Below, in pieces: positions 17,768 through 25,726 of a stretch of DNA of 64,000 nucleotides. The stretch lies in assembly GCF_035969385.1 (NCBI RefSeq), contig NZ_JAYKKJ010000002.1, positions 124,001 through 188,000 on the forward strand, given 5' to 3'. The DNA is from SELP01 sp035969385 (GTDB taxonomy: Bacteria > Pseudomonadota > Alphaproteobacteria > Rhodobacterales > Rhodobacteraceae). Position numbers and translations under genes: made by a program. Each line of letters starts with the position of its first letter. Position 1 is the first letter of the stretch. The notes under the pieces were generated by a model. That model did no database searches and was not told the DNA's origin. It saw nothing but the letters and a program-made list of their open reading frames with translations.

Positions 17768-18478
17768 ATGCGCCCGTCTGGCCGGAAAATTGATGAAATG
17801 CGCCCCGTGTCGATCGAAATCGACGTGACCAAGCACGCCGAGGGGTCTTGCCTGATCCGTATGGGGGACACCCATGTGCTGTGCACGGCCAGCGTGGATG
17901 AAAAAGTGCCGCCGTTCATGCGCAATTCCGGCCTTGGCTGGGTCACTGCGGAATACGGGATGCTGCCCCGCGCAACCACCACCCGCAACCGGCGCGAGGC
18001 CGCGGCTGGCAAGCAATCCGGCCGGACGCAGGAAATTCAGCGGCTGATCGGCCGGTCGCTGCGGGCCGGGGTGGACCGCGTTGCCCTGGGCGAGCGCCAG
18101 ATCGTTGTCGATTGCGATGTGATTCAAGCCGATGGCGGCACCCGCTGCGCCTCGATCACCGGCGGTTGGGTCGCCCTGCGCCTTGCGGTGAACAAGCTGA
18201 TGAAGGCGGGCACGATCACCACCGACCCGCTGGGCGATCCGGTTTCGGCCATTTCGTGCGGTATCTATGCGGGACAGGCGGTGATGGATCTGGACTATCC
18301 CGAGGACAGCGAAGCCGGGGTCGACGGCAACTTCGTCATGACCGGTGGCAAGTTGATCGAGGTGCAGATGTCTGCAGAAGGCGCGACCTTCAGCCGGGAA
18401 CAGATGGACGCGCTGATGGATCTGGCGATGGCTGGCGGCGAACAATTGGCGGCGGCCCAGCTGGCGGCGGTGAAATGA
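17768..18478 (+). CDS. rph: ribonuclease PH
   Basis: The 236-residue phosphorolytic 3'-5' exoribonuclease trims tRNA 3' ends. The N terminus MRPSGRKIDEMRPV and the segments GWVTAEYGMLPRAT, GRTQEIQRLIGRSLRA and DCDVIQADGGTR match RNase PH throughout. The start is the ATG at 17768 with AACAGGAG upstream; the longer frame from 17687 is not conserved. The stop overlaps the rdgB ATG (ATGA), so rph-rdgB-hemW form one operon. Confidence 0.97.
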   Translation: MRPSGRKIDEMRPVSIEIDVTKHAEGSCLIRMGDTHVLCTASVDEKVPPFMRNSGLGWVTAEYGMLPRATTTRNRREAAAGKQSGRTQEIQRLIGRSLRAGVDRVALGERQIVVDCDVIQADGGTRCASITGGWVALRLAVNKLMKAGTITTDPLGDPVSAISCGIYAGQAVMDLDYPEDSEAGVDGNFVMTGGKLIEVQMSAEGATFSREQMDALMDLAMAGGEQLAAAQLAAVK

Positions 18479-19086
18479 CCCGCCGGTTCGACGCGCCCGA
18501 ACTGCTGATCGCGACGCATAATCGCGGCAAGCTGGAGGAGATCGCCGATCTTCTTGCGCCCTATGGCGTTAAGGTGTCGTCGAACGCCGATCACGGGCTG
18601 CCCGAACCGGAGGAAACCGAAGCCACATTTGTCGGAAACGCCCGGATCAAGGCCCGCGCGGCGATGACGGCCACCGGCCTTCCCGCGCTTGCCGACGATT
18701 CCGGGATCGAGGTTGAGGCGCTGGGAAATGCGCCGGGAGTCTACACCGCCGATTGGGCCGAAACGCCGAATGGCCGCGATTTCAACATGGCGATGACCCG
18801 CACCTGGACTGAGTTGGAGGCGGTGAACGCCGCTGAACCCCGCCGCGCCCGGTTCTGTTGCACGCTTGTTCTGATTTGGCCGGATGGACATGAAGAGGTG
18901 TTCGAAGGCGCAATGCCGGGCCGGATCGTCTGGCCGATGCGCGGGGATCAGGGCCACGGATACGACGCGATCTTTCAGCCCGACGGTTATGACCAAACCT
19001 TTGGCGAAATGGATCGTTGGGAAAAGAACCGGATCAGCCATAGGGCCGATGCCTTTGCCAAGCTGGTAAAGGGTTGCTTTGCCTGA
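18475..19086 (+). CDS. rdgB: RdgB/HAM1 non-canonical purine NTP pyrophosphatase
   Basis: The 203-residue house-cleaning enzyme hydrolyses ITP, dITP and XTP. It has the N-terminal THNRGKLEEI motif, the central LPALADDSGIEVEALGNAPG motif, and the C-terminal GYDAIFQPDGYDQTF and SHRADA segments. The ATG at 18475 overlaps the rph stop by 4 bp, and its own 3' end overlaps hemW by 8 bp. Upstream residues in the same frame belong to the rph shadow and were excluded. Confidence 0.96.
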   Translation: MTRRFDAPELLIATHNRGKLEEIADLLAPYGVKVSSNADHGLPEPEETEATFVGNARIKARAAMTATGLPALADDSGIEVEALGNAPGVYTADWAETPNGRDFNMAMTRTWTELEAVNAAEPRRARFCCTLVLIWPDGHEEVFEGAMPGRIVWPMRGDQGHGYDAIFQPDGYDQTFGEMDRWEKNRISHRADAFAKLVKGCFA

Positions 19087-20236
19087 GGATTGGGAAAACG
19101 GGGGCTTTGGCCTCTATATCCACTGGCCGTTTTGCCAGTCAAAATGCCCCTATTGCGACTTCAACAGCCACGTCGCGGCCAGCATCGACCAGAAACGCTG
19201 GGCCGCGGCCTACCTGAGCGAGATTGACAGGGTCGGCGCGCTGACGCCGGACCGCGTTTTGCGGTCTGTCTTCTTTGGCGGCGGCACGCCCAGTTTGATG
19301 GAGCCAGAGATCGTCGGCGCCATCCTGGATCGGGTTCGCGCGACATGGCCGACGACCAATAGCATCGAGATCACGCTGGAGGCGAACCCGACTTCGGTCG
19401 AGGCGGGGCGCTTTGCCGGATATCGCGACGCGGGGGTCAACCGGGTGTCGATGGGCATTCAAGCGTTGAATGATCCGGATTTGCGCGCCCTTGGCCGCCT
19501 TCATACGGTCAAAGAGGCCTATCAGGCCTTCGACATCGCCAGAGGTGCCTTTGACCGGGTGAGTTTCGACCTGATCTATGCCCGTCAGGGGCAAGCGCTG
19601 GATGCCTGGCGGACAGAACTGCGCGAGGCGCTGTCAAAAGCCGTCGATCACCTGTCGCTGTATCAACTGACCATCGAGGAGGGCACCGCCTTTGGCGACA
19701 GATACGCCGCCGGGAAGCTGCGGAACCTGCCCGATGACGATCTTGCCGCGGATATGTACGAGGCGACGCAGGACATCTGCGGCGAGATGGGTTTTCCGGT
19801 CTATGAAGTGTCTAATCACGCCAAACCCGGATCTGAATCGATCCACAACCTGATCTATTGGCGCTACGGGGATTACGCCGGAATCGGCCCCGGCGCACAT
19901 GGGCGCCTGACCTTCGGCGGGCGGCGCTTTGCCACCACAACCCCGCTTGCCCCCGGCGCCTGGCTAGACCGGGTAGAGAAGACCGGAACCGGCGCCCTGC
20001 CCGACGAAGGGCTGGACCGTCAGGATGAAGCGACCGAGTTTTTGCTGATGGGGCTGCGCCTGACCGATGGGGTGTCGTTGGACCGGCTTTCCGCCCTCGC
20101 GGGCGATCGGTTTGCGCCGCGCATTGCCGCCCTCACCGACATGGGATTGCTGGAACAACGCCACGGCCACCTTCAGACCACCGATGCGGGGCGGCCCGTG
20201 CTGAATGCGGTCCTTCGAGAGCTTTTGTCGGACTAA
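19079..20236 (+). CDS. hemW: HemW-type radical SAM protein
   Basis: The 385-residue protein has the radical SAM cluster motif CQSKCPYC (Cys19, Cys23, Cys26) and the SAM-binding GGGTPSL segment. HemW proteins bind haem and are related to oxygen-independent coproporphyrinogen oxidase; they act as haem chaperones rather than true HemN enzymes. No methionine codon lies between the upstream stop and the cluster motif, so the TTG at 19079, with AAAGG upstream, is the only plausible start. It overlaps rdgB by 8 bp and converges on parB with a 4-bp overlap. Confidence 0.93.
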   Translation: MPEDWENGGFGLYIHWPFCQSKCPYCDFNSHVAASIDQKRWAAAYLSEIDRVGALTPDRVLRSVFFGGGTPSLMEPEIVGAILDRVRATWPTTNSIEITLEANPTSVEAGRFAGYRDAGVNRVSMGIQALNDPDLRALGRLHTVKEAYQAFDIARGAFDRVSFDLIYARQGQALDAWRTELREALSKAVDHLSLYQLTIEEGTAFGDRYAAGKLRNLPDDDLAADMYEATQDICGEMGFPVYEVSNHAKPGSESIHNLIYWRYGDYAGIGPGAHGRLTFGGRRFATTTPLAPGAWLDRVEKTGTGALPDEGLDRQDEATEFLLMGLRLTDGVSLDRLSALAGDRFAPRIAALTDMGLLEQRHGHLQTTDAGRPVLNAVLRELLSD

Positions 20237-21126
20237 CCCCCGGACAGAAGCCGAAGCAGATCATCCAGTTGTTCCAATGACTTATAGCGCAGCGTCAGCT
20301 TGCCGCTTTCCTGCCCTTCGGCGTGGTCGATGCTGACGTCCATCTTAAGCGTCGCGCCAAGTTCCTTTTCGATCTGGATCGTATCTGGATCTTTGCGGGC
20401 CGGTCCGCTGGACCGGTTTTGCGCAGGACGCTTCGACGTTGGGGCCTTGACCAGCTTTTCGACCTCGCGCACCGACAGGCCTTCAGCAATCACCTTCCGC
20501 GCCAGCGCCTCTGCGTCGTCCCGCCCGATCAGCGCACGGGCGTGCCCGGCGCTCATCCGGCCTTCGACGACATGGGTCTGAACGGCCTGCGGCAGCGTCA
20601 GAAGGCGCATCAGGTTGGTAATATGGCTGCGGCTTTTGCCAAGGGCCGAGGCAAGCTGTTCCTGCGTGTGGCCAAATCGATCAATCAGCTGGCGATAGCC
20701 TGCTGCTTCGTCAATCGGGTTCAGATCGGCGCGCTGGATGTTTTCGACAATGGCAACTTCCAGAACCTCGGAATCCGTAAATTCCCGAACGATTACAGGG
20801 ACTTCATGCCGTTTGGCGATTTGCGACGCGCGCCAGCGGCGTTCGCCCGCGACGATTTCGAACAGCGCGGGATCTTTCGGATCCGTCCGCACGATCAGTG
20901 GCTGGATCACGCCCTTTTCGCGGATCGACGCGGCCAGTTCTTCCAGCGCATCCTGGTTGAAACTGCGCCGGGGCTGGTCCGGGTTTGGCCGGATCCGGTC
21001 GACCGGCACCATCTGGTCGGGCTTCGCGGGGGCGGCCGGGTTGGCATCACTGGTGGCGGTCACATCGGACATCAGCGCGGACAGACCGCGCCCAAGGCCG
21101 CGATTCCGGTTCGTTTTCTCGGCCAT
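20233..21126 (-). CDS. parB: chromosome partitioning protein ParB
   Basis: The 297-residue protein has the N-terminal RGLGRGLSALM motif, which contacts ParA. The ParB/CTP-binding domain follows with IRPNPDQPRRSF and GERRWRA, then the helix-turn-helix region (QEQLASALGKSRSHITNLMRLL). A C-terminal dimerisation segment ends the protein (LTLRYKSLEQLDDLLRLL). ParB spreads from parS as a CTP-dependent clamp, and two perfect parS sites lie 1.4 and 3.3 kb away. It is 13 bp downstream of parA in the same operon. Confidence 0.97.
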   Translation of the reverse strand: MAEKTNRNRGLGRGLSALMSDVTATSDANPAAPAKPDQMVPVDRIRPNPDQPRRSFNQDALEELAASIREKGVIQPLIVRTDPKDPALFEIVAGERRWRASQIAKRHEVPVIVREFTDSEVLEVAIVENIQRADLNPIDEAAGYRQLIDRFGHTQEQLASALGKSRSHITNLMRLLTLPQAVQTHVVEGRMSAGHARALIGRDDAEALARKVIAEGLSVREVEKLVKAPTSKRPAQNRSSGPARKDPDTIQIEKELGATLKMDVSIDHAEGQESGKLTLRYKSLEQLDDLLRLLSGG

Positions 21127-21139
21127 CGGATGTCCTTTC

Positions 21140-21940
21140 CTAAGTCGTTTCTCTTTGGATCAGCTCAGCCGCAAGGGCGCGATAGGCTTCGCTTCCCTTC
21201 GAGGCTGGATCGTATTGCAGGATCGGCATGGCGAAGGACGGCGCCTCGCTCAGCCGCACGTTCCGCGGGATCATTGTTTCGAACACAAGCCCCTCAAGAT
21301 TGTCGCGCGCATCCGCCTCGACCTGTTGGGACAGATTGTTTCGCTTGTCATACATGGTCAGGACAATGCCTTCGATCCGCAGGTTCGGATTCGCGGTCTG
21401 GCGGACCTCACGCAGGGTCAGCATCAGTTGCGACAGACCTTCCAGCGCGTAAAACTCACTCTGCAACGGCACAAGCACGGAATGGGCGGCGACCATAGCA
21501 TTGACTGTCAAAATGTTGAGGCTGGGCGGACAGTCAATCAATATATAGTCGAGCGCGAAGGCATCCATCGCGGATTGGCGCAGCGCGTCATGCAGCAAGA
21601 AGCTGCGTTTTTCATTCGAAATCAGCTCGATATCGGCCGAGCTGAGGTCGGTATTCGCCGGAACGATCAGCAGGTTTTCGAAACCAGTCTCCTTGACCAC
21701 GTCAAAAATCGGCGCATCTCCGGCCATGAGGTCATAGGTGGTGTGATCGCGCTGGTCGCGCTCGATGCCAAGCCCGGTCGATGCGTTCCCCTGCGGATCA
21801 AGGTCAATCAGCAGGACGCGCTGCCCCGATTCCGCAAGCGCCGCAGCCAGATTCACCGCCGTTGTCGTCTTGCCCACGCCACCCTTTTGATTGGCGATGG
21901 CGATGATTTTCGGAGCGCTGACGCGGCTAAGGTCTGGCAC
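21140..21940 (-). CDS. parA: chromosome partitioning ATPase ParA (Soj type)
   Basis: The 266-residue ATPase has the deviant Walker A loop KGGVGKTTTAVN, the A' motif LLIDLDPQGNAS and Walker B ILIDCPPSLN. It lacks the N-terminal DNA-binding domain of plasmid type Ia ParA proteins, which marks it as the chromosomal type. The first ATG in frame lies beyond the ATPase motifs, so the GTG at 21940 is the start. That overlaps the end of rsmG by 14 bp and makes rsmG-parA-parB an operon. Confidence 0.97.
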   Translation of the reverse strand: MPDLSRVSAPKIIAIANQKGGVGKTTTAVNLAAALAESGQRVLLIDLDPQGNASTGLGIERDQRDHTTYDLMAGDAPIFDVVKETGFENLLIVPANTDLSSADIELISNEKRSFLLHDALRQSAMDAFALDYILIDCPPSLNILTVNAMVAAHSVLVPLQSEFYALEGLSQLMLTLREVRQTANPNLRIEGIVLTMYDKRNNLSQQVEADARDNLEGLVFETMIPRNVRLSEAPSFAMPILQYDPASKGSEAYRALAAELIQRETT

Positions 21941-22550
21941 GTTGGATGTTCCTGATAGTTAGGATTCTTGCCTCGGGGTCGGTGATACTTTGCGTTTCCT
22001 GAAGATCAAAGGTCCAATTTTCCCGGGCCTGCGCGATTTCCTCGTCAGCGCGACGCCCTTTCGGAAAGATCGCGACGCCATCCAGGGCAAGGTGTTGTTC
22101 TGCATAGGCAAAAAGACCGTCGAGCGCGGCGAGCGCTCGCGCGGTCAGCACATCGGCGGCCTGAGGCGGCGCCTCTTCGATCCGCTCGGTCCGGACAGTA
22201 GCCGCAAGATCCAACTCACGGATCGCAGTCCGCAGGAAGGTCGCCTTGCGCTGGTCGCTTTCGATCAGGGTCATGGTCAAGTCGGGCCAATGATCCCGTG
22301 CCACAATAGCAATGACGATCCCCGGAAAACCGCCACCGGACCCAAGATCCACCCAGCGCTGGGGCGTTCCCGGCACAAGCGGGACGAGTTGGAGCGAATC
22401 GAGGATGTGCCGCCCCCAGATGTCCAAAAGATCGGATTTCGAGACCAGATTGATCCGAGGCGACCATTTTGCCACTAATCCTTCGAACGCCTTGAGGCGT
22501 TCATATGTTTCACGTGAAACATCCCCCGCCCCGGTCGCGACCGAAGTCAT
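21927..22550 (-). CDS. rsmG: 16S rRNA (guanine-N7) methyltransferase RsmG
   Basis: The 207-residue SAM-dependent enzyme methylates G527 of 16S rRNA. The SAM-binding motif DLGSGGGFPGIVIAI is intact, with the GRHILDSLQL segment before it. Codons 11-16 (residues VSRET and neighbours) are built over a perfect parS palindrome, so the protein sequence near the N terminus is partly dictated by that site. The ATG at 22550 overlaps the mnmG stop by 4 bp. Gene order mnmG-rsmG-parA-parB is the conserved bacterial gid-par arrangement. Confidence 0.96.
   Translation of the reverse strand: MTSVATGAGDVSRETYERLKAFEGLVAKWSPRINLVSKSDLLDIWGRHILDSLQLVPLVPGTPQRWVDLGSGGGFPGIVIAIVARDHWPDLTMTLIESDQRKATFLRTAIRELDLAATVRTERIEEAPPQAADVLTARALAALDGLFAYAEQHLALDGVAIFPKGRRADEEIAQARENWTFDLQETQSITDPEARILTIRNIQRARP
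22506..22521. promoter_or_regulatory. parS centromere site inside rsmG
   Basis: The 16-bp sequence TGTTTCACGTGAAACA is a perfect palindrome identical to the widely conserved chromosomal parS consensus bound by ParB. It lies within the rsmG reading frame, 1.4 kb from parB. Confidence 0.95.
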
Positions 22551-24415
22551 GCCGAACGTGCCTTTTCGGTCCGGCGAATCTTCGACAGAACCAGCATCAG
22601 GGCCGCAGGCGTCATCCCGTCGATCCGCGCCGCCTGCGCTATATTGGACGGACGCACCTTTGACAGTTTGGTTGCCAACTCCGTCGAAAGCCCCGAGATG
22701 TCTTTGAAATCAAGGGTTTCCGGGATTAGCACCGCCTCGTCTTTGCGCAACACCTCGATGTCACGGTTTTGCCGCGCGATGTAATGGGCATAGAGCGCGT
22801 CGCGCTTTACCTGTTCCGCAATCTCCGCCGGAATATCCGCCGCTTCGGGCGCGAGGGATGTCAGATGCGCGAATTCAAAATCGTTCAAGGACAGCGCGTC
22901 GAGTGCCGAGCGGCTTGGCCCATCGGGGTTCAGGTTCGCTCCGGCCCCGGCAATCTGCCGGGCCGACAGGGCGATATCGGAAAGCTGCGCCTTGGCCTGC
23001 ATGAGTTGATCGAGCTTGGCCGAGAACGCCTCCCACCGGCGAACACCGACAAGACCGGCCTCGCGTCCTTTTTCGGTGAGCCGCTGGTCCGCATTGTCCG
23101 CACGCAGGGACAAGCGGAATTCGGCGCGCGAGGTGAACATGCGGTAAGGCTCAGAAACTCCGCGTGTGACCAGATCATCCACCATGACGCCGATATAGCT
23201 GTCAATCCGGCTAAACTCGATCGGATCAAGCGACCTGGCCAACCGCGCGGCATTCAGCCCGGCAACAAGGCCCTGCGCCGCCGCCTCCTCGTATCCCGTG
23301 GTCCCATTGATCTGCCCAGCGAGGAACAGGCCGGGCACGTCACGCAGTGACAATGTGTGGGTCAGCGCGCGCGGATCGACGTAATCGTATTCGATGGCAT
23401 ATCCGGGCTGTGTGATCGCCACCTGTTCCAGCCCCTTGATCGAACGAACATAGGCCTCTTGCACATCAACAGGCAGAGAAGTCGAAATGCCGTTTGGATA
23501 TATTGTCGGGTCATCAACCCCTTCGGGTTCAAGGAAAATCTGGTGCGAAGTCTTGTCGGCAAAGCGCACGATCTTGTCTTCGATCGACGGGCAATAGCGC
23601 GGACCGACCCCTTCGATATGGCCGCCATACATCGCCGAGCGGGTCAGATTTTCCCGGATGATGTCATGGGTCCGCGCATTGGTGTGGGTGATGCCGCAGG
23701 AAATCTGGCGCGCGGATACCCCTGTAGACAGGAAGGAAAACAGCGCCGGGTCATCGTCGCCCGGCTGCATTTCCAGCCCGTCCCAATTGATGGTCCTGCC
23801 GTCAAGACGGGGCGGCGTTCCGGTTTTCAACCGCCCAATTGGCAGGCCGAACCCATAAAGTCGGTCCGCCATGGCGACCGAGGGTCGTTCGCCCATGCGC
23901 CCGCCCGGCCTGGACACGTCGCCAATATGGATGACCCCGCGCAGGAATGTTCCAGTGGTCAGAACGACGGCTCCCGCCGATATGCCCGATCCGTCCGCGA
24001 GTTGAACTCCTGCGACACGGTCCCCATCCATGATGAAGTCGGTCGCTTCGCCCTCGACGATCGAGAGATTGTCTTGCGCCTCGGTCAGGCGGAGCATTTC
24101 CCGGCGGTAGATTGCGCGGTCCGCTTGGGCGCGTGGGCCCTGAACGGCCGGCCCTTTCTTACGGTTCAAAAGCCGGAATTGAATCCCGGCAAGGTCGGCG
24201 ACCACACCCATCACACCGTCAACCGCGTCAATCTCGCGGACGAGGTGGCCCTTCCCCAGCCCGCCGATGGCAGGGTTGCAGGACATCACCCCGATCCCGT
24301 CACGGCGCAAAGTAACAAGAGCTGTGCGCGCGCCGGTGCGGGCGGCGGCATGAGCGGCCTCGGTTCCGGCATGTCCGCCGCCAACCACGATTACGTCGAA
24401 GTCGCGATGTTTCAC
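22547..24415 (-). CDS. mnmG: tRNA uridine-5-carboxymethylaminomethyl enzyme MnmG (GidA)
   Basis: The 622-residue FAD protein works with MnmE to modify the wobble uridine of certain tRNAs. The FAD-binding loop VVGGGHAGTEAAHAAAR is at the N terminus, and the segments CNPAIGGLGKGHLVREIDA and TGTFLRG match MnmG. No ATG is available. The GTG at 24415 has AAGGA 9 bp upstream and gives MKHRDFDVIV; the GTG at 24424 is an alternative adding three residues but has the AAGGA abutting it. A perfect parS site covers either start. The stop overlaps rsmG by 4 bp. Confidence 0.95.
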   Translation of the reverse strand: MKHRDFDVIVVGGGHAGTEAAHAAARTGARTALVTLRRDGIGVMSCNPAIGGLGKGHLVREIDAVDGVMGVVADLAGIQFRLLNRKKGPAVQGPRAQADRAIYRREMLRLTEAQDNLSIVEGEATDFIMDGDRVAGVQLADGSGISAGAVVLTTGTFLRGVIHIGDVSRPGGRMGERPSVAMADRLYGFGLPIGRLKTGTPPRLDGRTINWDGLEMQPGDDDPALFSFLSTGVSARQISCGITHTNARTHDIIRENLTRSAMYGGHIEGVGPRYCPSIEDKIVRFADKTSHQIFLEPEGVDDPTIYPNGISTSLPVDVQEAYVRSIKGLEQVAITQPGYAIEYDYVDPRALTHTLSLRDVPGLFLAGQINGTTGYEEAAAQGLVAGLNAARLARSLDPIEFSRIDSYIGVMVDDLVTRGVSEPYRMFTSRAEFRLSLRADNADQRLTEKGREAGLVGVRRWEAFSAKLDQLMQAKAQLSDIALSARQIAGAGANLNPDGPSRSALDALSLNDFEFAHLTSLAPEAADIPAEIAEQVKRDALYAHYIARQNRDIEVLRKDEAVLIPETLDFKDISGLSTELATKLSKVRPSNIAQAARIDGMTPAALMLVLSKIRRTEKARSA

Positions 24416-24423
24416 GTGAAACA
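24408..24423. promoter_or_regulatory. parS centromere site over the mnmG start
   Basis: A second perfect copy of the 16-bp palindrome TGTTTCACGTGAAACA lies across the first codons of mnmG, 1.9 kb from the copy in rsmG and about 3.2 kb from the putative replication origin. Confidence 0.95.
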
Positions 24424-24427
24424 CTCC

Positions 24428-25702
24428 TTACTTCCCGATGCAGAAGCTCGAGAAGATTTCGTCCAAGAGGTCTTCTACATCAACCCTGCCGACAAGAGAT
24501 TCAACCGCCCGGACGGCGCTGCGCAGGTCTTCGGCCACAAGATCGGCCATTTCTGACCCGGATCTGATCTGGTTTTCTGCGGAGTCCAGATGCTCGGCGG
24601 CCCGAACCATTGCCATGCGATGCCGTTCCCGCATGGCGATTCCGATATTGGCGACCCGGCCCGACAGGGTTTCCGTGACCTGATCGATCAGGCGTTCAAC
24701 ACCTTGCCCGGTCTTGGCGGATAACCCATCCGCCAGATTCCGTTCGTCGGCCCGGGCCTGAATGGCAATGTCATCATCAACCAGATCAAGTAGAGGTTGA
24801 TCCCCGTCCCCCAACATATAGATGCGAAGATCGGCCAGCCGCGCCCGCTCCAACCCGCGGTCGATGCCGATCTTTTCGACCACGTCATCGGATGCCCGCA
24901 GGCCTGCGGTATCAAGGAAGGTCACCGGAAGCCCGCGCAGGTCCATCTTCACCTCGATCACATCGCGCGTGGTGCCGGCAATCTCAGAGGTGATGGCGGC
25001 CTCGCGGCCCGCGAGCCGGTTTAGAAGCGTGGACTTCCCGACATTGGGGGCACCGACAATCGCCACTTCGAACCCGGCGCGAACCCGCTCTGCCGCTGCG
25101 ACGCCGGCGGATTCGGCGCGCATCTCGGCCTGAACGGCACCGATCAGGTCCAGAACTTCGGGCGAGACATCGACGGGAACTTCCTCGTCAGCGAAGTCGA
25201 TGGTCGCCTCGATCAGCGCGGCGGCGCGGATGAGGCGTGTTCGCCAGCTTTCCGCCTTGTCCCCCAAGGCCCCCGAAAGAACGCGCATCGCCTGCCGCCG
25301 CTGCGCCTCTGTCTCGGCCTCGATCAGGTCGGCAAGCCCTTCGACCTGCGCGAGGTCAAGCTGCCCATTTTCAAGCGCACGGCGGGTGAATTCCCCCGCT
25401 TCTGCTTGTCTGAACCCCGGTAGTTCAGACAACAGGTGCAAGACGCGGCCGGTGATCGCAGGGCTGCCGTGCAAATGCAGCTCGACCACCTCTTCGCCGG
25501 TAAAGCTGTGGCCCTTTGGGAAGGTGAGGACCAGCGCCTGATCAACCGGTTCGCCGTCGAAATCCCGAATGGTCCGAAGCCCCCGTTCCGGCAAATCCCG
25601 CACCAGACGCCCGACCCCGGACACAGCATCCGGCCCGGACACGCGCAGAACCGCAACGCCTGCCTTCCCCGGCGCAGAGGCCAGGGCAAAGATCGTATCC
25701 AT
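24428..25702 (-). CDS. mnmE: tRNA modification GTPase MnmE
   Basis: The 424-residue protein has the N-terminal folate-binding domain (MDTIFALASAPGKAGVAVLR), the helical domain, and the GTPase with G1 GAPNVGKST and G3 DTAGL. It ends in the conserved FCIGK whose cysteine is needed for catalysis. The G4 position reads QARADE instead of the usual NKxD, which is unusual for a GTPase. The start is the ATG at 25702 with AAAGGGGG 6 bp upstream; the TTG at 25708 is less likely. mnmE is 12 bp upstream of the chosen mnmG start, so the pair is cotranscribed. Confidence 0.96.
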   Translation of the reverse strand: MDTIFALASAPGKAGVAVLRVSGPDAVSGVGRLVRDLPERGLRTIRDFDGEPVDQALVLTFPKGHSFTGEEVVELHLHGSPAITGRVLHLLSELPGFRQAEAGEFTRRALENGQLDLAQVEGLADLIEAETEAQRRQAMRVLSGALGDKAESWRTRLIRAAALIEATIDFADEEVPVDVSPEVLDLIGAVQAEMRAESAGVAAAERVRAGFEVAIVGAPNVGKSTLLNRLAGREAAITSEIAGTTRDVIEVKMDLRGLPVTFLDTAGLRASDDVVEKIGIDRGLERARLADLRIYMLGDGDQPLLDLVDDDIAIQARADERNLADGLSAKTGQGVERLIDQVTETLSGRVANIGIAMRERHRMAMVRAAEHLDSAENQIRSGSEMADLVAEDLRSAVRAVESLVGRVDVEDLLDEIFSSFCIGK

Positions 25703-25726
25703 GTCCAACCCCCTTTGGCCCGCGGG

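Noticed and set aside
20323..21955. Overlapping 391- and 405-codon plus-strand frames opposite parB and parA
   Set aside because: Antisense shadows of complete ParA and ParB genes.
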